Of a stretch of 64,000 nt of DNA, positions 53,401 through 62,195 are shown one piece after another. The DNA lies in the NCBI GenBank assembly GCA_024401475.1, contig JAKSKZ010000001.1, forward strand, positions 62,001-126,000, in the 5' to 3' direction. Within the stretch, counting starts at the first letter, position 1. Each line of letters opens with the position of its first letter. Made by a program: the position numbers and the translations under genes. Origin of the DNA: Paludibacteraceae bacterium (GTDB lineage: Bacteria; Bacteroidota; Bacteroidia; Bacteroidales; Paludibacteraceae). The notes under the pieces were generated by a model. That model saw only the letters and a list, made by a program, of their open reading frames with translations. It made no database searches and was not told the origin of the DNA.

Positions 53401-54986
53401 ATAGTAAACTCCGCACTTGGCTTTACTATAATCCAATAATCTTCTTTATACGTACAGAAAAACTCATCTTCGACAGTCAACTCAAAATTCTGTGAATTGG
53501 TCATTTTGTGGCGAATTGTCTGTGTTGTATCTCCCGTGCTCCAATGGAATTTACTACCAACAGAAGCCTCCAAAGCTGTCAACTCCACATCCGCACCATA
53601 GCACACAGAATCGGCAGCACTAATTTTCAAATGAGGGAAATAACGCACATTGATTTTTTTCGTATCGGTCTTTGTACAACCCATTTTTGTCTTCACGGTC
53701 AATGCCACATTATGAACACCAGGATCCATATATTTTGAATCCGGATTTTCAAGAGAAGAGTATGTTCCATCGCCGAAATCCCACGAATAGCCAACTATTT
53801 CATCGCCATCGATGACTGTCTTATTGGTAAAGAAGACACGACCATCACAAGTGTCACGCGTTGCAAAATCAATATTCACACCCACCTCATCAAGTTCCGT
53901 ATCCAAATTTACTGAAGTACAACCACTAACATCATTCAACTTACAAGAATATGTCACACCCGCCTTGATTAATTCAGGAGGAATAAGTGCCACATTGGGC
54001 TTGTTTTTCATCGTTTCCACACCTATATTATCAGAACGAGTCCATTCATATGAATCAAAACCTTCTGGAGCTATAATCTGGGCTGTATCCAAACCACAAT
54101 TCTTCACCTTCAATTCCAACTTCTTAGTCTCCGCCCAGAAATATCCATAGGCACGATGCGAACCTGGTCCTATCTTACCATTGCTCTCACGCAAACAATC
54201 GTGTACCGTAATAGTAATCGTTGCCTCTTTTCCTACATGTTGAGAAAGATTTAGCGTTCCATAAGTCCATGGTCTATAGGCGAATTGAGTTATCAAATTT
54301 GCGGCAGCTGACCCCCTACATGTTTTATTAGGTTGTTCATTCACCAAATCCAAAGAGTACGAATTTTTACTATCTGCACTTACAGTAAATGCTCCACAAG
54401 GCAAACTTGTCTCCAACTGGCTGACTGGATCATAAAATTCCACAGAAAGATTGAAGGATGGCAATTGCTCTCCAATATGTTCCGAACGTACATTTCCCCT
54501 ATTTACCAAGTCTGGACAATGCAAAACAGCAGCGAACCGATAAGTTAAAAGTGTGGTATTCTCTGTGACCTTGAATTTATAAACCAACTTTTCTGCCATA
54601 GCCGCATTCTTGTTTCCCGTTGAGCCTGACTGACATTCTGCCGTCTCAAATGAGCCAATTCTGACAGGGGTTATTCCATCAGGATTAGTTGGAAAATCCC
54701 AACAACTGATTACGGGATCTTGACTAGTTGGGAATCCATTTACAATACTAATTTGCTTGTTATTGGTAACCTCTTTCCACTCATCATAATAATAAGTACT
54801 ATCTGTAGGATTAAAATAAAAACCTCCTACATATTGTTGCCAATTTTGAAGATTACCATTTTCGAAACTTAAATTAGGAGTATCAATGTTTTCGTTTTGG
54901 GCGAAAGCATTGTTTAAACACCATAAGGATAATAACAATAAAATAGCGTGCCTATATATTCTTTGGGCACTACGATTCAAGGTCAT
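50436..54986 (-). CDS. CHU_C-type T9SS cargo with PKD/Ig-like repeat array
   Basis: A 1516-residue secreted protein. Signal peptide about 1-29 (ending AFAQ). Residues about 30-290 form a carbohydrate-binding-like jelly-roll region. A clear PKD domain near 390-440 has YSWDFGDGTYSS. It is followed by about a dozen Ig-like modules of 75-80 residues, each with a CxGD...AxGAxxYxW...GCxxT pattern and often one Cys pair. The CHU_C end (GFTPNGDELNDTF, then GEIVFTGNSIN) is a type B T9SS signal. A promoter box (TATATTTG) lies at 55091-55098 on the minus strand. The PorP/SprF gene that follows is its likely partner. Confidence 0.92.
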   Translation of the reverse strand: MTLNRSAQRIYRHAILLLLSLWCLNNAFAQNENIDTPNLSFENGNLQNWQQYVGGFYFNPTDSTYYYDEWKEVTNNKQISIVNGFPTSQDPVISCWDFPTNPDGITPVRIGSFETAECQSGSTGNKNAAMAEKLVYKFKVTENTTLLTYRFAAVLHCPDLVNRGNVRSEHIGEQLPSFNLSVEFYDPVSQLETSLPCGAFTVSADSKNSYSLDLVNEQPNKTCRGSAAANLITQFAYRPWTYGTLNLSQHVGKEATITITVHDCLRESNGKIGPGSHRAYGYFWAETKKLELKVKNCGLDTAQIIAPEGFDSYEWTRSDNIGVETMKNKPNVALIPPELIKAGVTYSCKLNDVSGCTSVNLDTELDEVGVNIDFATRDTCDGRVFFTNKTVIDGDEIVGYSWDFGDGTYSSLENPDSKYMDPGVHNVALTVKTKMGCTKTDTKKINVRYFPHLKISAADSVCYGADVELTALEASVGSKFHWSTGDTTQTIRHKMTNSQNFELTVEDEFFCTYKEDYWIIVKPSAEFTIMGDQRVCLNDTVELTARSYTTGDNISYVWNTGATTPVMRARPLKDDTEYTVTGTYKNGCSTTKSVFVRLDPLPVVSVTNEGPICKGDMTTLTANVVSSNGPVTYVWSDLFSGKERAVMPDSTTTYTVSCVDSLSCKSLPQSITVKVKPLPELKIMGDSVVCEGRPAKMTVSGVSSNVMWYDGTEGTTTITRVPTQDTTYWVEGYSNNCKGRAEFSVKILNVPYVWIDASSAVLCKGDSAILRARGADAYKWNNSSEADSIVVFPFSTSEYSVVGTTAEGGCVGTSDIKVVVNESPTLKLSGDAAACDGDIAKVTASGAKEFFWSNNAYGPSVSLVITKDEQLVVRGVDENGCETTASWHITQKEKPVLSYTGETAVCSGSILTVTVSGANTYLWHNGNGTSVFSEVLTSDAELKVTGSINGCSSDLLIPVRVLPVPSLWASGTAITGVCPDSLATLVAHGAHHYQWGNGEKKDTINFIPAASSNYTLYGYSDEGCEAMITVPIKVNPRPMIYTKGDAKACVESMVKIEAYDANNETSNFVWSNGSFGSIITPTILESTVFDVVGENKYGCKSSATHTVSLIDPPTLSFEGKTTVCQGELTTIQGRGALMYSWDDGVNQGTGASFNVKPENNMVVRMTGSDVGNCPSTIDIQIVVLTPPSLFISGDTAVCLGDSFSIYASGAEKYKWNTGDETSSISHITSSTAEYTVYGTNEYGCTSSTSHIVKVRPAPLITIEKGTQSGCLDMPDTIRLSAHGASLYKWSSEPYNESVAMNGFTSNLVATIEEPTLIKVEGIDVFGCIGRTEREMEMMPREEIDFTVAPSFIEVGSSNVRFVGVSPKDGVWTWEPGDGSEDVHGVSTSHYYDPTKADSFEVKVHAVDKFGCVYNGRASVYTWMDFWGPEGFTPNGDELNDTFKFYGGEYMDDFHFIIYNRMGEIVFTGNSINDEWDGTINGEPCPWGVYGWVVNYKSHYMGINKDGERKGFVSLIR

Positions 54987-55029
54987 AACTTTACTTTTAA
55001 CTCAGAGGATAACACTATATGTGCAACAA

Positions 55030-55065
55030 GGAAAAGACACAGAACGGACTATTCAGTCCTTTTCC
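55030..55065. other. Leader hairpin of the 1516-residue cargo gene
   Basis: GGACT-ATTC-AGTCC (55046-55059) is an inner stem inside the outer arms GGAAAAG (55030-55036) and CTTTTCC (55059-55065). It would lie in the 5' leader of the minus-strand transcript. Confidence 0.4.
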
Positions 55066-55090
55066 AATGATTTACAAATAAACATTCGCA

Positions 55091-55098
55091 CAAATATA
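55091..55098 (-). promoter_or_regulatory. -7 box for the 1516-residue cargo gene
   Basis: Minus-strand TATATTTG matches TAnnTTTG exactly, 104 bases before the ATG at 54986. Confidence 0.4.
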
Positions 55099-55231
55099 AT
55101 GGTTCACTCTCGAAATGTTCTCTTTTACAAAGATGGACATTTATTCAACAAATGCCACAAAAACGTATTGATTTTTTATATTTTTTCAACGAACACACTT
55201 TTTTTCCGCACAAACGACAAAATAGACATTT

Positions 55232-56476
55232 TTATAGATATCGCAACGTAGACAATTGACCTTCGTCAAAAATCTCATTAGCCACTTCCAACAGGTCAGA
55301 AGGAGTGACACGGTTCAAACAACGGCAGATATCCTCCATGCACTCAAACTTATCAAAATAAAGAAAACTTTTACCAATATTCAAAGACAATGATTCTTTA
55401 CTTTCTTGCGAAATAGAGAGTTGGCATATCAACTGCTTTTTAGCCTTCATCAATTGAAGGTCGGAGAAACGCTCTGTGCGAAGCTTTTTCAGTTCGGAAA
55501 GAACCAAATGACAACTCTTATCCAAATTCTTAGCATCCGTGCCAAAATAGATGGAGAGTATGCCAGAATCAGAATATGACGTAAAATTGGATTCCACGTT
55601 ATATGCTATTCCATTACGTTCGCGAAGAGCCACATTCAAACGACTATTCATACCAGGACCTCCCAATATATTATTCAACAAATACAAAGTGAGCCTACGT
55701 TCATCCGACAATTTATAAGCCCGCCCTCCATATACGACATGGGCCTGATGTGTTCCTTTGTCCACAATTTTGTTATTGGGAACATATATAGACGGTGCGA
55801 CACGCGGATTATGAGAATGCGATTCCGGAACATCGCCAAAATACTTTTCAGCCCAATGCACTATCTTTTTGAATGGGACATTTCCCAATGAGAAAAAAAC
55901 AATCTGGTCCGTTGCGTAGTTACGTTTTATAAAACGCAAAGCATCCTCCGTTTTATATTGTTTCAAGATCTCAGCATCTCCTAAAATATTTCTACCCAAT
56001 GGATGGTCTGAGAAAACCATATTCTCGAAATCGTCAAAAATAAGTTCGGATGGAGTGTCGTTATAAGAGTTGATTTCATCAATGATTACATCCACCTCTT
56101 TTTCTATTTCATTTTGAGGAAATACGGAATGAAAAACTATATCAGCACATAGTTCCATAGCCCTCTCAAAATCAGCAGAAAGGACAGTTGCATAGACAAA
56201 CGTCTCCTCTTTCGTCGTATAAGCATTCAATTCACCCCCTACATTCTCAAGGCGATTCAAAATATGCCAGGACCGACGTTTCTCAGTTCCTTTGAAAAGC
56301 ATGTGTTCGATAAAATGAGCCATGCCCGACTCTTGCTCTTCCTCATCTCGCGTACCAACATTAATAGCGATACCACAATAAGAGACCGGGCTCAAATCAG
56401 GCTTATGCACCACACGGATGCCATTAGCAAGCGTCAATTTTTCTATCGTACTTTCCATACCTCTCACTATTTTCAA
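55232..56476 (-). CDS. M16 family zinc peptidase
   Basis: A 414-residue M16 (pitrilysin/processing-peptidase) protein. The inverted zinc motif HxxEH is seen as MAHFIEHMLFKGT near residue 53, with the distal Glu in EVDVIIDEINSYND. The C-terminal half is the inactive repeat of the fold, with the substrate-binding GGPGMNSRLNVALRE. These enzymes degrade short unfolded peptides. The ATG at 56476 overlaps the previous stop codon by four bases (ATGA). Met7 (56458) is an alternative start with a purine-rich stretch upstream. Confidence 0.92.
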   Translation of the reverse strand: MKIVRGMESTIEKLTLANGIRVVHKPDLSPVSYCGIAINVGTRDEEEQESGMAHFIEHMLFKGTEKRRSWHILNRLENVGGELNAYTTKEETFVYATVLSADFERAMELCADIVFHSVFPQNEIEKEVDVIIDEINSYNDTPSELIFDDFENMVFSDHPLGRNILGDAEILKQYKTEDALRFIKRNYATDQIVFFSLGNVPFKKIVHWAEKYFGDVPESHSHNPRVAPSIYVPNNKIVDKGTHQAHVVYGGRAYKLSDERRLTLYLLNNILGGPGMNSRLNVALRERNGIAYNVESNFTSYSDSGILSIYFGTDAKNLDKSCHLVLSELKKLRTERFSDLQLMKAKKQLICQLSISQESKESLSLNIGKSFLYFDKFECMEDICRCLNRVTPSDLLEVANEIFDEGQLSTLRYL

Positions 56477-57063
56477 GGTCGCTTCACCATTCCACTTTTA
56501 TATAATTCTTCAGCGGCTATCTCCAACTCCGTATACCAATCTTCCCCAAATTTTCGGATAAGAGGAGTTTTTAAAAATTGATAGACAGGCGTGCCATTCG
56601 TCTTTCCTAATTCAAAAGCAGCCTTGCACACTTTCCATTTATGGAAATTCACCGCTGTATAAGAGGCATACTTCCCTAAACGAACGGGATAAAGATGGCA
56701 AGATATTGGTTTGTAGAAATCTGTCTTTCCTGCCCTACAAGCTTTTTCAATAGCACACTTGCAATTACCATCTTCATCGACATAAGAGAATACACACTCT
56801 CCATTTCCAACGATAGAAGTAACCAAATCGCCCTCAATGTCACGATAAGCAACACCTTGTGCCTCGATGACAGCTTTAGACTTTTCGGACAAATCATCCC
56901 AAATAATAGGGAGTAGTTCTTTGATGATTTCAACCTCCTCCTCTTCCAAAGGAGCACCAGAATCACCCTCCACACAACATTGCCCTTTACATGCAGAGAG
57001 ATCGCAAATAAACGCCTTCTCCAACATGTCAAAACTTACTATCGTCTCTCCTATTTGTATCAT
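56473..57063 (-). CDS. DUF3109 family Cys-rich protein
   Basis: A 196-residue cytoplasmic protein of the DUF3109 family. It is rich in Cys: CDLSACKGQCCVEGDSGAPL, then GNGECVFSYVDEDGNCKCAI, EKACRAGKTDF and PISCHLYPVR. The pattern resembles the YkgJ zinc/iron-cluster group and suggests metal binding, but the biochemical role is unknown. It overlaps the M16 peptidase gene by four bases, so the two are translationally coupled. Confidence 0.9.
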   Translation of the reverse strand: MIQIGETIVSFDMLEKAFICDLSACKGQCCVEGDSGAPLEEEEVEIIKELLPIIWDDLSEKSKAVIEAQGVAYRDIEGDLVTSIVGNGECVFSYVDEDGNCKCAIEKACRAGKTDFYKPISCHLYPVRLGKYASYTAVNFHKWKVCKAAFELGKTNGTPVYQFLKTPLIRKFGEDWYTELEIAAEELYKSGMVKRP

Positions 57064-57088
57064 ATTCCCCTAATTCAAGATCAACAAA

Positions 57089-58171
57089 TTATAAAGTGGT
57101 AATAAGAGTTCCGTATTTAATCCACTTTCTTGCCGACTCTATAATCGTATCGTATCCATTAACTGCATCTGCATCCAACATATCCACATGGACATCTGGA
57201 TCGATACCAAATTCTGTATATTTTTTATTAATATCCAAATATGGAGAAACCGAGAGACGGAAACTCCATCCTATCGGCAATTCACTTGACATCGGCATAC
57301 CTGCACCACCGCCAGTTCTATCGCCAAACTGCTTAACCTTTGGCAATGCTTTCATTGTTTGGACAAAATCGTTCGTTGCACTAAAACAATTACGGTTTGT
57401 AAGCAAAGCCACCTTACCAAAATACGATATTTTCTCAGACGGCTCCAAATACTGAGGTTCCGGCTCTGACAAATCTGCATGTCCTTTTCCTGTCTTATGT
57501 TGCCAGTAGCCCACCAATGTTTTAGACCTAGCAAAACGAGAGGCGAAGACATCAACCAAAGAGGCATAACCACCTCCATTATTACGAAGGTCAATAATAA
57601 TACCATCTGTATTTCTAAACAACTTCAAGACATAATCCAAATTATCATCCGTAAATGAGTTTGAAAAACTCGTATAAGAAATATAGCCCACCTTATCTTC
57701 CAACAACTTATACCTCAATCCACCTGCTGTCTTATAATCCTTACCCAAATAGTGATCTTTACGAATTATCTTACTATCATAATTATCCGGATAATCTCCT
57801 TGAATATCATAACGAGACACATCAAATGAAGAAATCAAGTTGACATGACCGTCCTTCAATTCATTCAACACATCAGAAAAAATATAGAAAAGATCCGTCT
57901 TCGTTTTACAAGCCTTTACCATTGGCAAATATTCACGGTAAACCTCGTCCCAATCCTTAATGCTATCTTTCTTATATTCGAAAAAGCAGTAGTTCTCATC
58001 TACAACTTTCCACAACATATCATAATTTTCCATTGCACTATTAGTCGTCACCTCCAAATCTTTATCACAAGACGAGAATGAAAACATTGCAATGCAAAGA
58101 CCAATTAAATATCGGCATATGCCGAATTTAGCATTTATTCTATTATTAGTAGTCCTCATACCCTCAATCAT
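57089..58171 (-). CDS. S41 family peptidase, lipoprotein
   Basis: A 360-residue tail-specific-protease-like (S41) protein. The signal ends MFSFSSCDKD, a lipobox, so it is expected at the membrane. The family substrate-groove motif IIDLRNNGGGY is near residue 195, and the nucleophile Ser is in NRNCFSATNDFVQTMKALP. Bacteroidales S41 lipoproteins of this form lack a clear PDZ domain, as seems to be the case here. Met5 is an alternative start. The gene lies 4 bases after the upstream barrel gene's stop codon. Confidence 0.88.
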   Translation of the reverse strand: MIEGMRTTNNRINAKFGICRYLIGLCIAMFSFSSCDKDLEVTTNSAMENYDMLWKVVDENYCFFEYKKDSIKDWDEVYREYLPMVKACKTKTDLFYIFSDVLNELKDGHVNLISSFDVSRYDIQGDYPDNYDSKIIRKDHYLGKDYKTAGGLRYKLLEDKVGYISYTSFSNSFTDDNLDYVLKLFRNTDGIIIDLRNNGGGYASLVDVFASRFARSKTLVGYWQHKTGKGHADLSEPEPQYLEPSEKISYFGKVALLTNRNCFSATNDFVQTMKALPKVKQFGDRTGGGAGMPMSSELPIGWSFRLSVSPYLDINKKYTEFGIDPDVHVDMLDADAVNGYDTIIESARKWIKYGTLITTL

Positions 58172-58175
58172 TAAA

Positions 58176-59078
58176 TCATTCTACAGGATTTCTATAATCA
58201 GCAGGAATCTTTTGAGTTCCCTTGAACGTATTGAAATTATAAACCAATCCGAACATTGCAGAGACATTCATCGTACGAGTTTCCAATTTGTTCACTTCGG
58301 TCACCGAACGTTCAGCCAAGAGACCCACTCTAAACGTACAAGGTTTGATTGGCATATCAATCGACAACTTGTTTCTCCACTGCCAACGAGAGCCGAATGA
58401 TGTGACGGGGAACACCCCGTCATAATTTCCTAAACTAAAAATCTCATAATAGGTTTGCATATAATTTGGAGAAAACATCACTCCCACGAAAGGCATTGAA
58501 AAATGATCACGCAAAGTGAATGTCCTACTCTTCAATCTAATATGATAGTAACACATTGCCGACACCCACAAATTGGCATCAAAAATCATTGAAACTGGAT
58601 TGTTTTGATTAACGGTGTTATAACGAGCACCCAGTTCCACATCCAACAAACTTCCCAACAACAAATTCATATTCTTGACAGGACGAAGATGATAATGGGC
58701 ACCTGTAACACCTTGGAAATCGAAATACATCATATTTGATGTCTCAGCGGGATTCAATAGGGATGCAATTGAAAGATTCGTTTCTGAATAGCGACTTACC
58801 TTATCAAAATTCTTCGTCATCATCTTCAAACGCTCGTCCATCAGTTTGAAACCGGCACCTTTATAAAGCAATGGAGACAAATATGAATCGTAAGAACGCC
58901 AAGCCCCTAAAGAGAGCGTCACTGCCCTATTCGTCAAACTATAATTATAGGTAGGCGATGAGACTGAAACAGTGTCATCAACATCGCTAACAGACCTTAC
59001 TCCTGCCTTGGCATTCGCAGTCGCCAAGAGAAGCAACAAGCTAAAAATGTATAATACAGTGTTACGCATATCCAACAA
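58176..59078 (-). CDS. Outer-membrane protein, DUF3316-like
   Basis: A 300-residue exported protein with a signal peptide ending ANAKA (about 1-25). The mature part has barrel-like alternation with many Tyr/Phe (LSLGAWRSYDSYLSPLLYKG, MPFVGVMFSPNYMQTYYEIF). The pattern and length fit the DUF3316 proteins of Bacteroidales as I recall them, with unknown function. Met4 (MRNTVLYIF) is the likely start. It is probably co-transcribed with the S41 gene that follows. Confidence 0.7.
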   Translation of the reverse strand: MLDMRNTVLYIFSLLLLLATANAKAGVRSVSDVDDTVSVSSPTYNYSLTNRAVTLSLGAWRSYDSYLSPLLYKGAGFKLMDERLKMMTKNFDKVSRYSETNLSIASLLNPAETSNMMYFDFQGVTGAHYHLRPVKNMNLLLGSLLDVELGARYNTVNQNNPVSMIFDANLWVSAMCYYHIRLKSRTFTLRDHFSMPFVGVMFSPNYMQTYYEIFSLGNYDGVFPVTSFGSRWQWRNKLSIDMPIKPCTFRVGLLAERSVTEVNKLETRTMNVSAMFGLVYNFNTFKGTQKIPADYRNPVE

Positions 59079-59105
59079 ATAAAATCGTAAACTTGTTAGA
59101 ATCAG

Positions 59106-60059
59106 TTACAACCAATTCTTCTTTTTAAATATAAACAAGGTCAAGCCCGAACATAAGATCATCAACAAAATGGAGAACAAATAACCATATTTCCATTCCA
59201 ACTCAGGCATATACTTAAAGTTCATACCATACATACTAGCTATGAGTGTAGGAGGCAAGAAAATCACCGACACCACAGTGAATATCTTGATAATCTTATT
59301 TTGTTCGATATTAACCAAACCTAAGAAGGTATCCTGCAAATAGTCCAAACGTTCAAAACCAAACTTTGTGTGTTCTATCAAGGAATTGATATCCTTAATT
59401 ACCAATCCCAACTTAGGTTTCAAATCATCAGGTATTTGATCGCTACGCATCACACTGGAAACCACACGATGCTTGTCTATGATGTTCTCTCTTAGATGCA
59501 TCGTCTTTTCCTGAAGGTTCTTGATTTCCAACAAATCATCCTCATTTACAGAATCTGCGATTGTCAACTTTTTACTCAGACGACTAATTTCAGAAGTTGC
59601 ATCCTCAATCATGTCGGCATCATATTCAACTCGAGTTTCTAACAAAGCGACAAAAATGTGATAACCCGTTGGATAGTTTTTGGGGTTGGCGAACATCTTT
59701 TTAATCGTTTCGTCGAACGACTTCAAATTCGTGTCACGAACAGAAACCAGAATTCCGTTTTTCAAGATAAAAGAGACAGGCTCCTTTTCGTAAGAATCCA
59801 AAAGGAAATTCGAGTTAGCCACCAATGTATCCTCTGTCTCAATGAAACGAGAAGATATCTCGATTTCCTCGATTTCCTCTTCCTCTTGAATATAAATTTT
59901 AAGAAACTGCTCCAATTCCGACTCCGTTTCTGGAGTTACATTGTTTAGATCCACCCAAACAAAGTTAGACAAAGGGACAGTCTTTAATATATTGATATCT
60001 TTAGCAATCTTTAGTCGGCCATTCTCAATGTAGAATAGTTTTACTTCCGAAGGTCTCAT
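59106..60059 (-). CDS. corA: CorA-type magnesium/divalent cation transporter
   Basis: A 317-residue inner-membrane channel for Mg2+ (also Co2+ or Ni2+). The N-terminal cytoplasmic domain is acidic (FLKIYIQEEEEIEEIEI) and is followed by a long stalk helix. Two C-terminal membrane helices flank the signature YGMNF, with the family MPE near residue 283. The length is normal. The gene begins 97 bases after rsmA on the same strand. Confidence 0.93.
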   Translation of the reverse strand: MRPSEVKLFYIENGRLKIAKDINILKTVPLSNFVWVDLNNVTPETESELEQFLKIYIQEEEEIEEIEISSRFIETEDTLVANSNFLLDSYEKEPVSFILKNGILVSVRDTNLKSFDETIKKMFANPKNYPTGYHIFVALLETRVEYDADMIEDATSEISRLSKKLTIADSVNEDDLLEIKNLQEKTMHLRENIIDKHRVVSSVMRSDQIPDDLKPKLGLVIKDINSLIEHTKFGFERLDYLQDTFLGLVNIEQNKIIKIFTVVSVIFLPPTLIASMYGMNFKYMPELEWKYGYLFSILLMILCSGLTLFIFKKKNWL

Positions 60060-60156
60060 TTTTTTAATTTGAATAAAATAAATAACTCGGTTTTCTTTCT
60101 CAAACGCATCAAACCCTTAATGCGCTATTGGGAAGAACTCCCAACTGCCGACAATA

Positions 60157-60942
60157 TTAAGGAACTTTGTTCTTCTCAACAATATTCGTCAACTCCACAA
60201 ATTCCGCAACGCTCAACTGTTCCGGACGTTTAGTAAACAAAGGCATCTGGAAAACAGGATTATCCTTACCCAACAGAGGTTGAAGTGAATTTCTCATCAT
60301 CTTCCTTCTCTGATTGAAACCAGTCTTTACTACTTGAGTGAAAAGAGCCTCATTACAATCTAACTTGGAAACAGCATTACGTTTCATCCTTATCACTGCC
60401 GATTTCACTTTCGGAGGCGGATCGAAAACATATTCATGGACGGTAAATAGATATTCAATATCGTAAAAGGCTTGCAACAATACACTAAGTATTCCGTAGG
60501 CCTTCGAGCCTGGAGCTGCCGCTATACGTTCAGCAACCTCCTTTTGAATCATGCCAGAACAGACTGGTATATGATCTCTATTTTCTAAAACCTTAAAAAA
60601 TATTTGGCTTGAAATGTTATAGGGATAATTGCCTATCACAAACAAATCCCCCTCCCCATACAATTTAGAAAGATCCATCTTGAGGAAATCCCCCTCTATC
60701 ACACGGCCTTCCAATGCTGGAAAATTCTCATGCAGATAAGCTACGGACTCTCGGTCCAACTCCACAACCTGCAAATCTATATCCTTATTTTGTAATAGGA
60801 ATTGAGTCAAGACTCCCATTCCCGGACCTATCTCCAAAACCTTAGTCGGTCTGGATATCTCCAAACTTTCAGCAATGCTGCGGGCAATATTGAGGTCCTT
60901 CAAAAAGTGTTGCCCTAAGAATTTCTTGGGCGTAACTATCAT
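60157..60942 (-). CDS. rsmA: 16S rRNA dimethyladenosine transferase RsmA (KsgA)
   Basis: Dimethylates A1518 and A1519 in helix 45 of 16S rRNA using SAM, a late step in 30S assembly. The 261-residue protein begins PKKFLGQHFLKDLNIA. The SAM site is LEIGPGMGVLTQFLL (residues 36-50), the acidic residue follows in QVVELDRES, and the catalytic motif is NYPYNIS near 104. The C-terminal helical domain has the usual NQRRKMMRNSL. Length is normal. Twin hairpins lie between this gene and the divergent gene at 61202. Confidence 0.96.
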   Translation of the reverse strand: MIVTPKKFLGQHFLKDLNIARSIAESLEISRPTKVLEIGPGMGVLTQFLLQNKDIDLQVVELDRESVAYLHENFPALEGRVIEGDFLKMDLSKLYGEGDLFVIGNYPYNISSQIFFKVLENRDHIPVCSGMIQKEVAERIAAAPGSKAYGILSVLLQAFYDIEYLFTVHEYVFDPPPKVKSAVIRMKRNAVSKLDCNEALFTQVVKTGFNQRRKMMRNSLQPLLGKDNPVFQMPLFTKRPEQLSVAEFVELTNIVEKNKVP

Positions 60943-60986
60943 AATCCATTTTACTCCTATACTTTAAGCGGGATTAGAGAAAACCC

Positions 60987-61020
60987 CTTAATTAGTAATT
61001 AAGCGGAAGGCAACCTTCCG
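60987..61020. other. Two adjacent perfect hairpins
   Basis: CTTAATT-AGT-AATTAAG (60987-61003) is followed directly by CGGAAGG-CAA-CCTTCCG (61004-61020). Each has a 7-bp perfect stem and a 3-base loop. They lie in the 258-bp divergent region between rsmA and the UPF0104 gene, in the 5' leader of rsmA if its promoter lies beyond them. There is no T run, so they are not classic terminators. Confidence 0.6.
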
Positions 61021-61141
61021 TTAGGAAATTTTCAGAGAACTGCCATCCGCAGAAAACAGATCAACTCCACAAAGTTAAATATTTTTATCTACAAAGGAAA
61101 CATATAAATGATATAAAATGCAAAGAATGGCATAATTTGAC

Positions 61142-61149
61142 TACTTTTG
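61142..61149 (+). promoter_or_regulatory. -7 box for the UPF0104 gene
   Basis: TACTTTTG matches TAnnTTTG exactly, 52 bases before the ATG at 61202. No TTTG lies at the -33 distance. Confidence 0.5.
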
Positions 61150-61201
61150 CAAAAACAAATAGAAATACCAAAATTTAGTGTTTCGACCATAAGAATTGAC
61201 A

Positions 61202-62188
61202 ATGAATAAAGAAAAGATAAAGAAGACGCTGCAAGTCATCGGCTCATTCTGCCTCAGCTTCTTCATATTCTATTGGGTTTACAAAGACCAAGATCCAACA
61301 GTCATCCAACAAGAGTTAAGCAAAGGAAACATCCTTTGGATTCTTTTCTCCATCTTATTGGGAGCGGCCAGTCACTTTGTCCGTGCTCTGCGTTGGAAAC
61401 AACTCATCGAACCTCTTGGGAAAACCCCGAAAACGAGTTCTTCTTATATCGCCGTCATGATCGGCTACTTTGCCAACTACCTCATACCAAGAGCCGGGGA
61501 AATGGCTCGTTGCGGTGTATTGAAAAAAACGGACGGCCTCTCTTTTGCTGAGCTTTTAGGCACAGTCATCGCCGAACGATTTTTCGACCTCATCGTATTG
61601 CTTCTTTTCGTAGGTGCTGCCGTTCTTTCGCAATTAGACCTATTCTCACAAATATTCGCTACCAGCACTTTTGTAGGAAACGGCCTCATACAAATCATCT
61701 GCAACCCTGTTTTATGGACGGCAATCGTGATTATTGGCGTAACATTATACATTTTCAGGAAGAAAATATTAGAATCTTCTCTCTGCAAGAAAGTCGCCAA
61801 TTTGATAAAAGACATCATCAATGGCGTCAAGACATTTTTCAAGGTGAAAAACAAGCCTCTTTTCATCTTCTACACCCTCATCATCTGGATATTCTATTTC
61901 AACATGACATTCCTCTGTTTCAACGCATTTGACTTCACAAAAGACCTCTCTATGAGTGTCGGTCTATCCACCTTTGCTATCGGAAGCATGGGTATCGTCG
62001 CCCCTGTCCAAGGTGGCATTGGTGCATGGCATTTCTTAACGTCTGAATGCTTGAAATTTTACGGAGTGGAAGAAGGGCAAGCCCTATCATTCGCCTTTGT
62101 AGTCCATCTCGCACAAACTCTTATGATTCTTTCCATTGGATTCGTCTGTTTCATAACATTTTCCTTCATCAAGAAAGAGAAAAAATAA
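61202..62188 (+). CDS. Lysylphosphatidylglycerol-synthase-TM/UPF0104 family membrane protein
   Basis: A 328-residue membrane protein of the UPF0104 (lysylphosphatidylglycerol synthase transmembrane, flippase-like) family. About eight helices are seen. The family segments FVRALRWKQLIEP, ANYLIPRAGEMARCG and VIAERFFDLIVLL are clear, and VAPVQGGIGAWHFL lies near the end. Related proteins move lipids or lipid-linked groups. I start at the ATG at 61202; a TTG at 61196 is in frame but less likely. It precedes a glycosyltransferase by 7 bases, so a role in envelope polymer assembly is plausible. Confidence 0.88.
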   Translation: MNKEKIKKTLQVIGSFCLSFFIFYWVYKDQDPTVIQQELSKGNILWILFSILLGAASHFVRALRWKQLIEPLGKTPKTSSSYIAVMIGYFANYLIPRAGEMARCGVLKKTDGLSFAELLGTVIAERFFDLIVLLLFVGAAVLSQLDLFSQIFATSTFVGNGLIQIICNPVLWTAIVIIGVTLYIFRKKILESSLCKKVANLIKDIINGVKTFFKVKNKPLFIFYTLIIWIFYFNMTFLCFNAFDFTKDLSMSVGLSTFAIGSMGIVAPVQGGIGAWHFLTSECLKFYGVEEGQALSFAFVVHLAQTLMILSIGFVCFITFSFIKKEKK

Positions 62189-62195
62189 TACGGGC

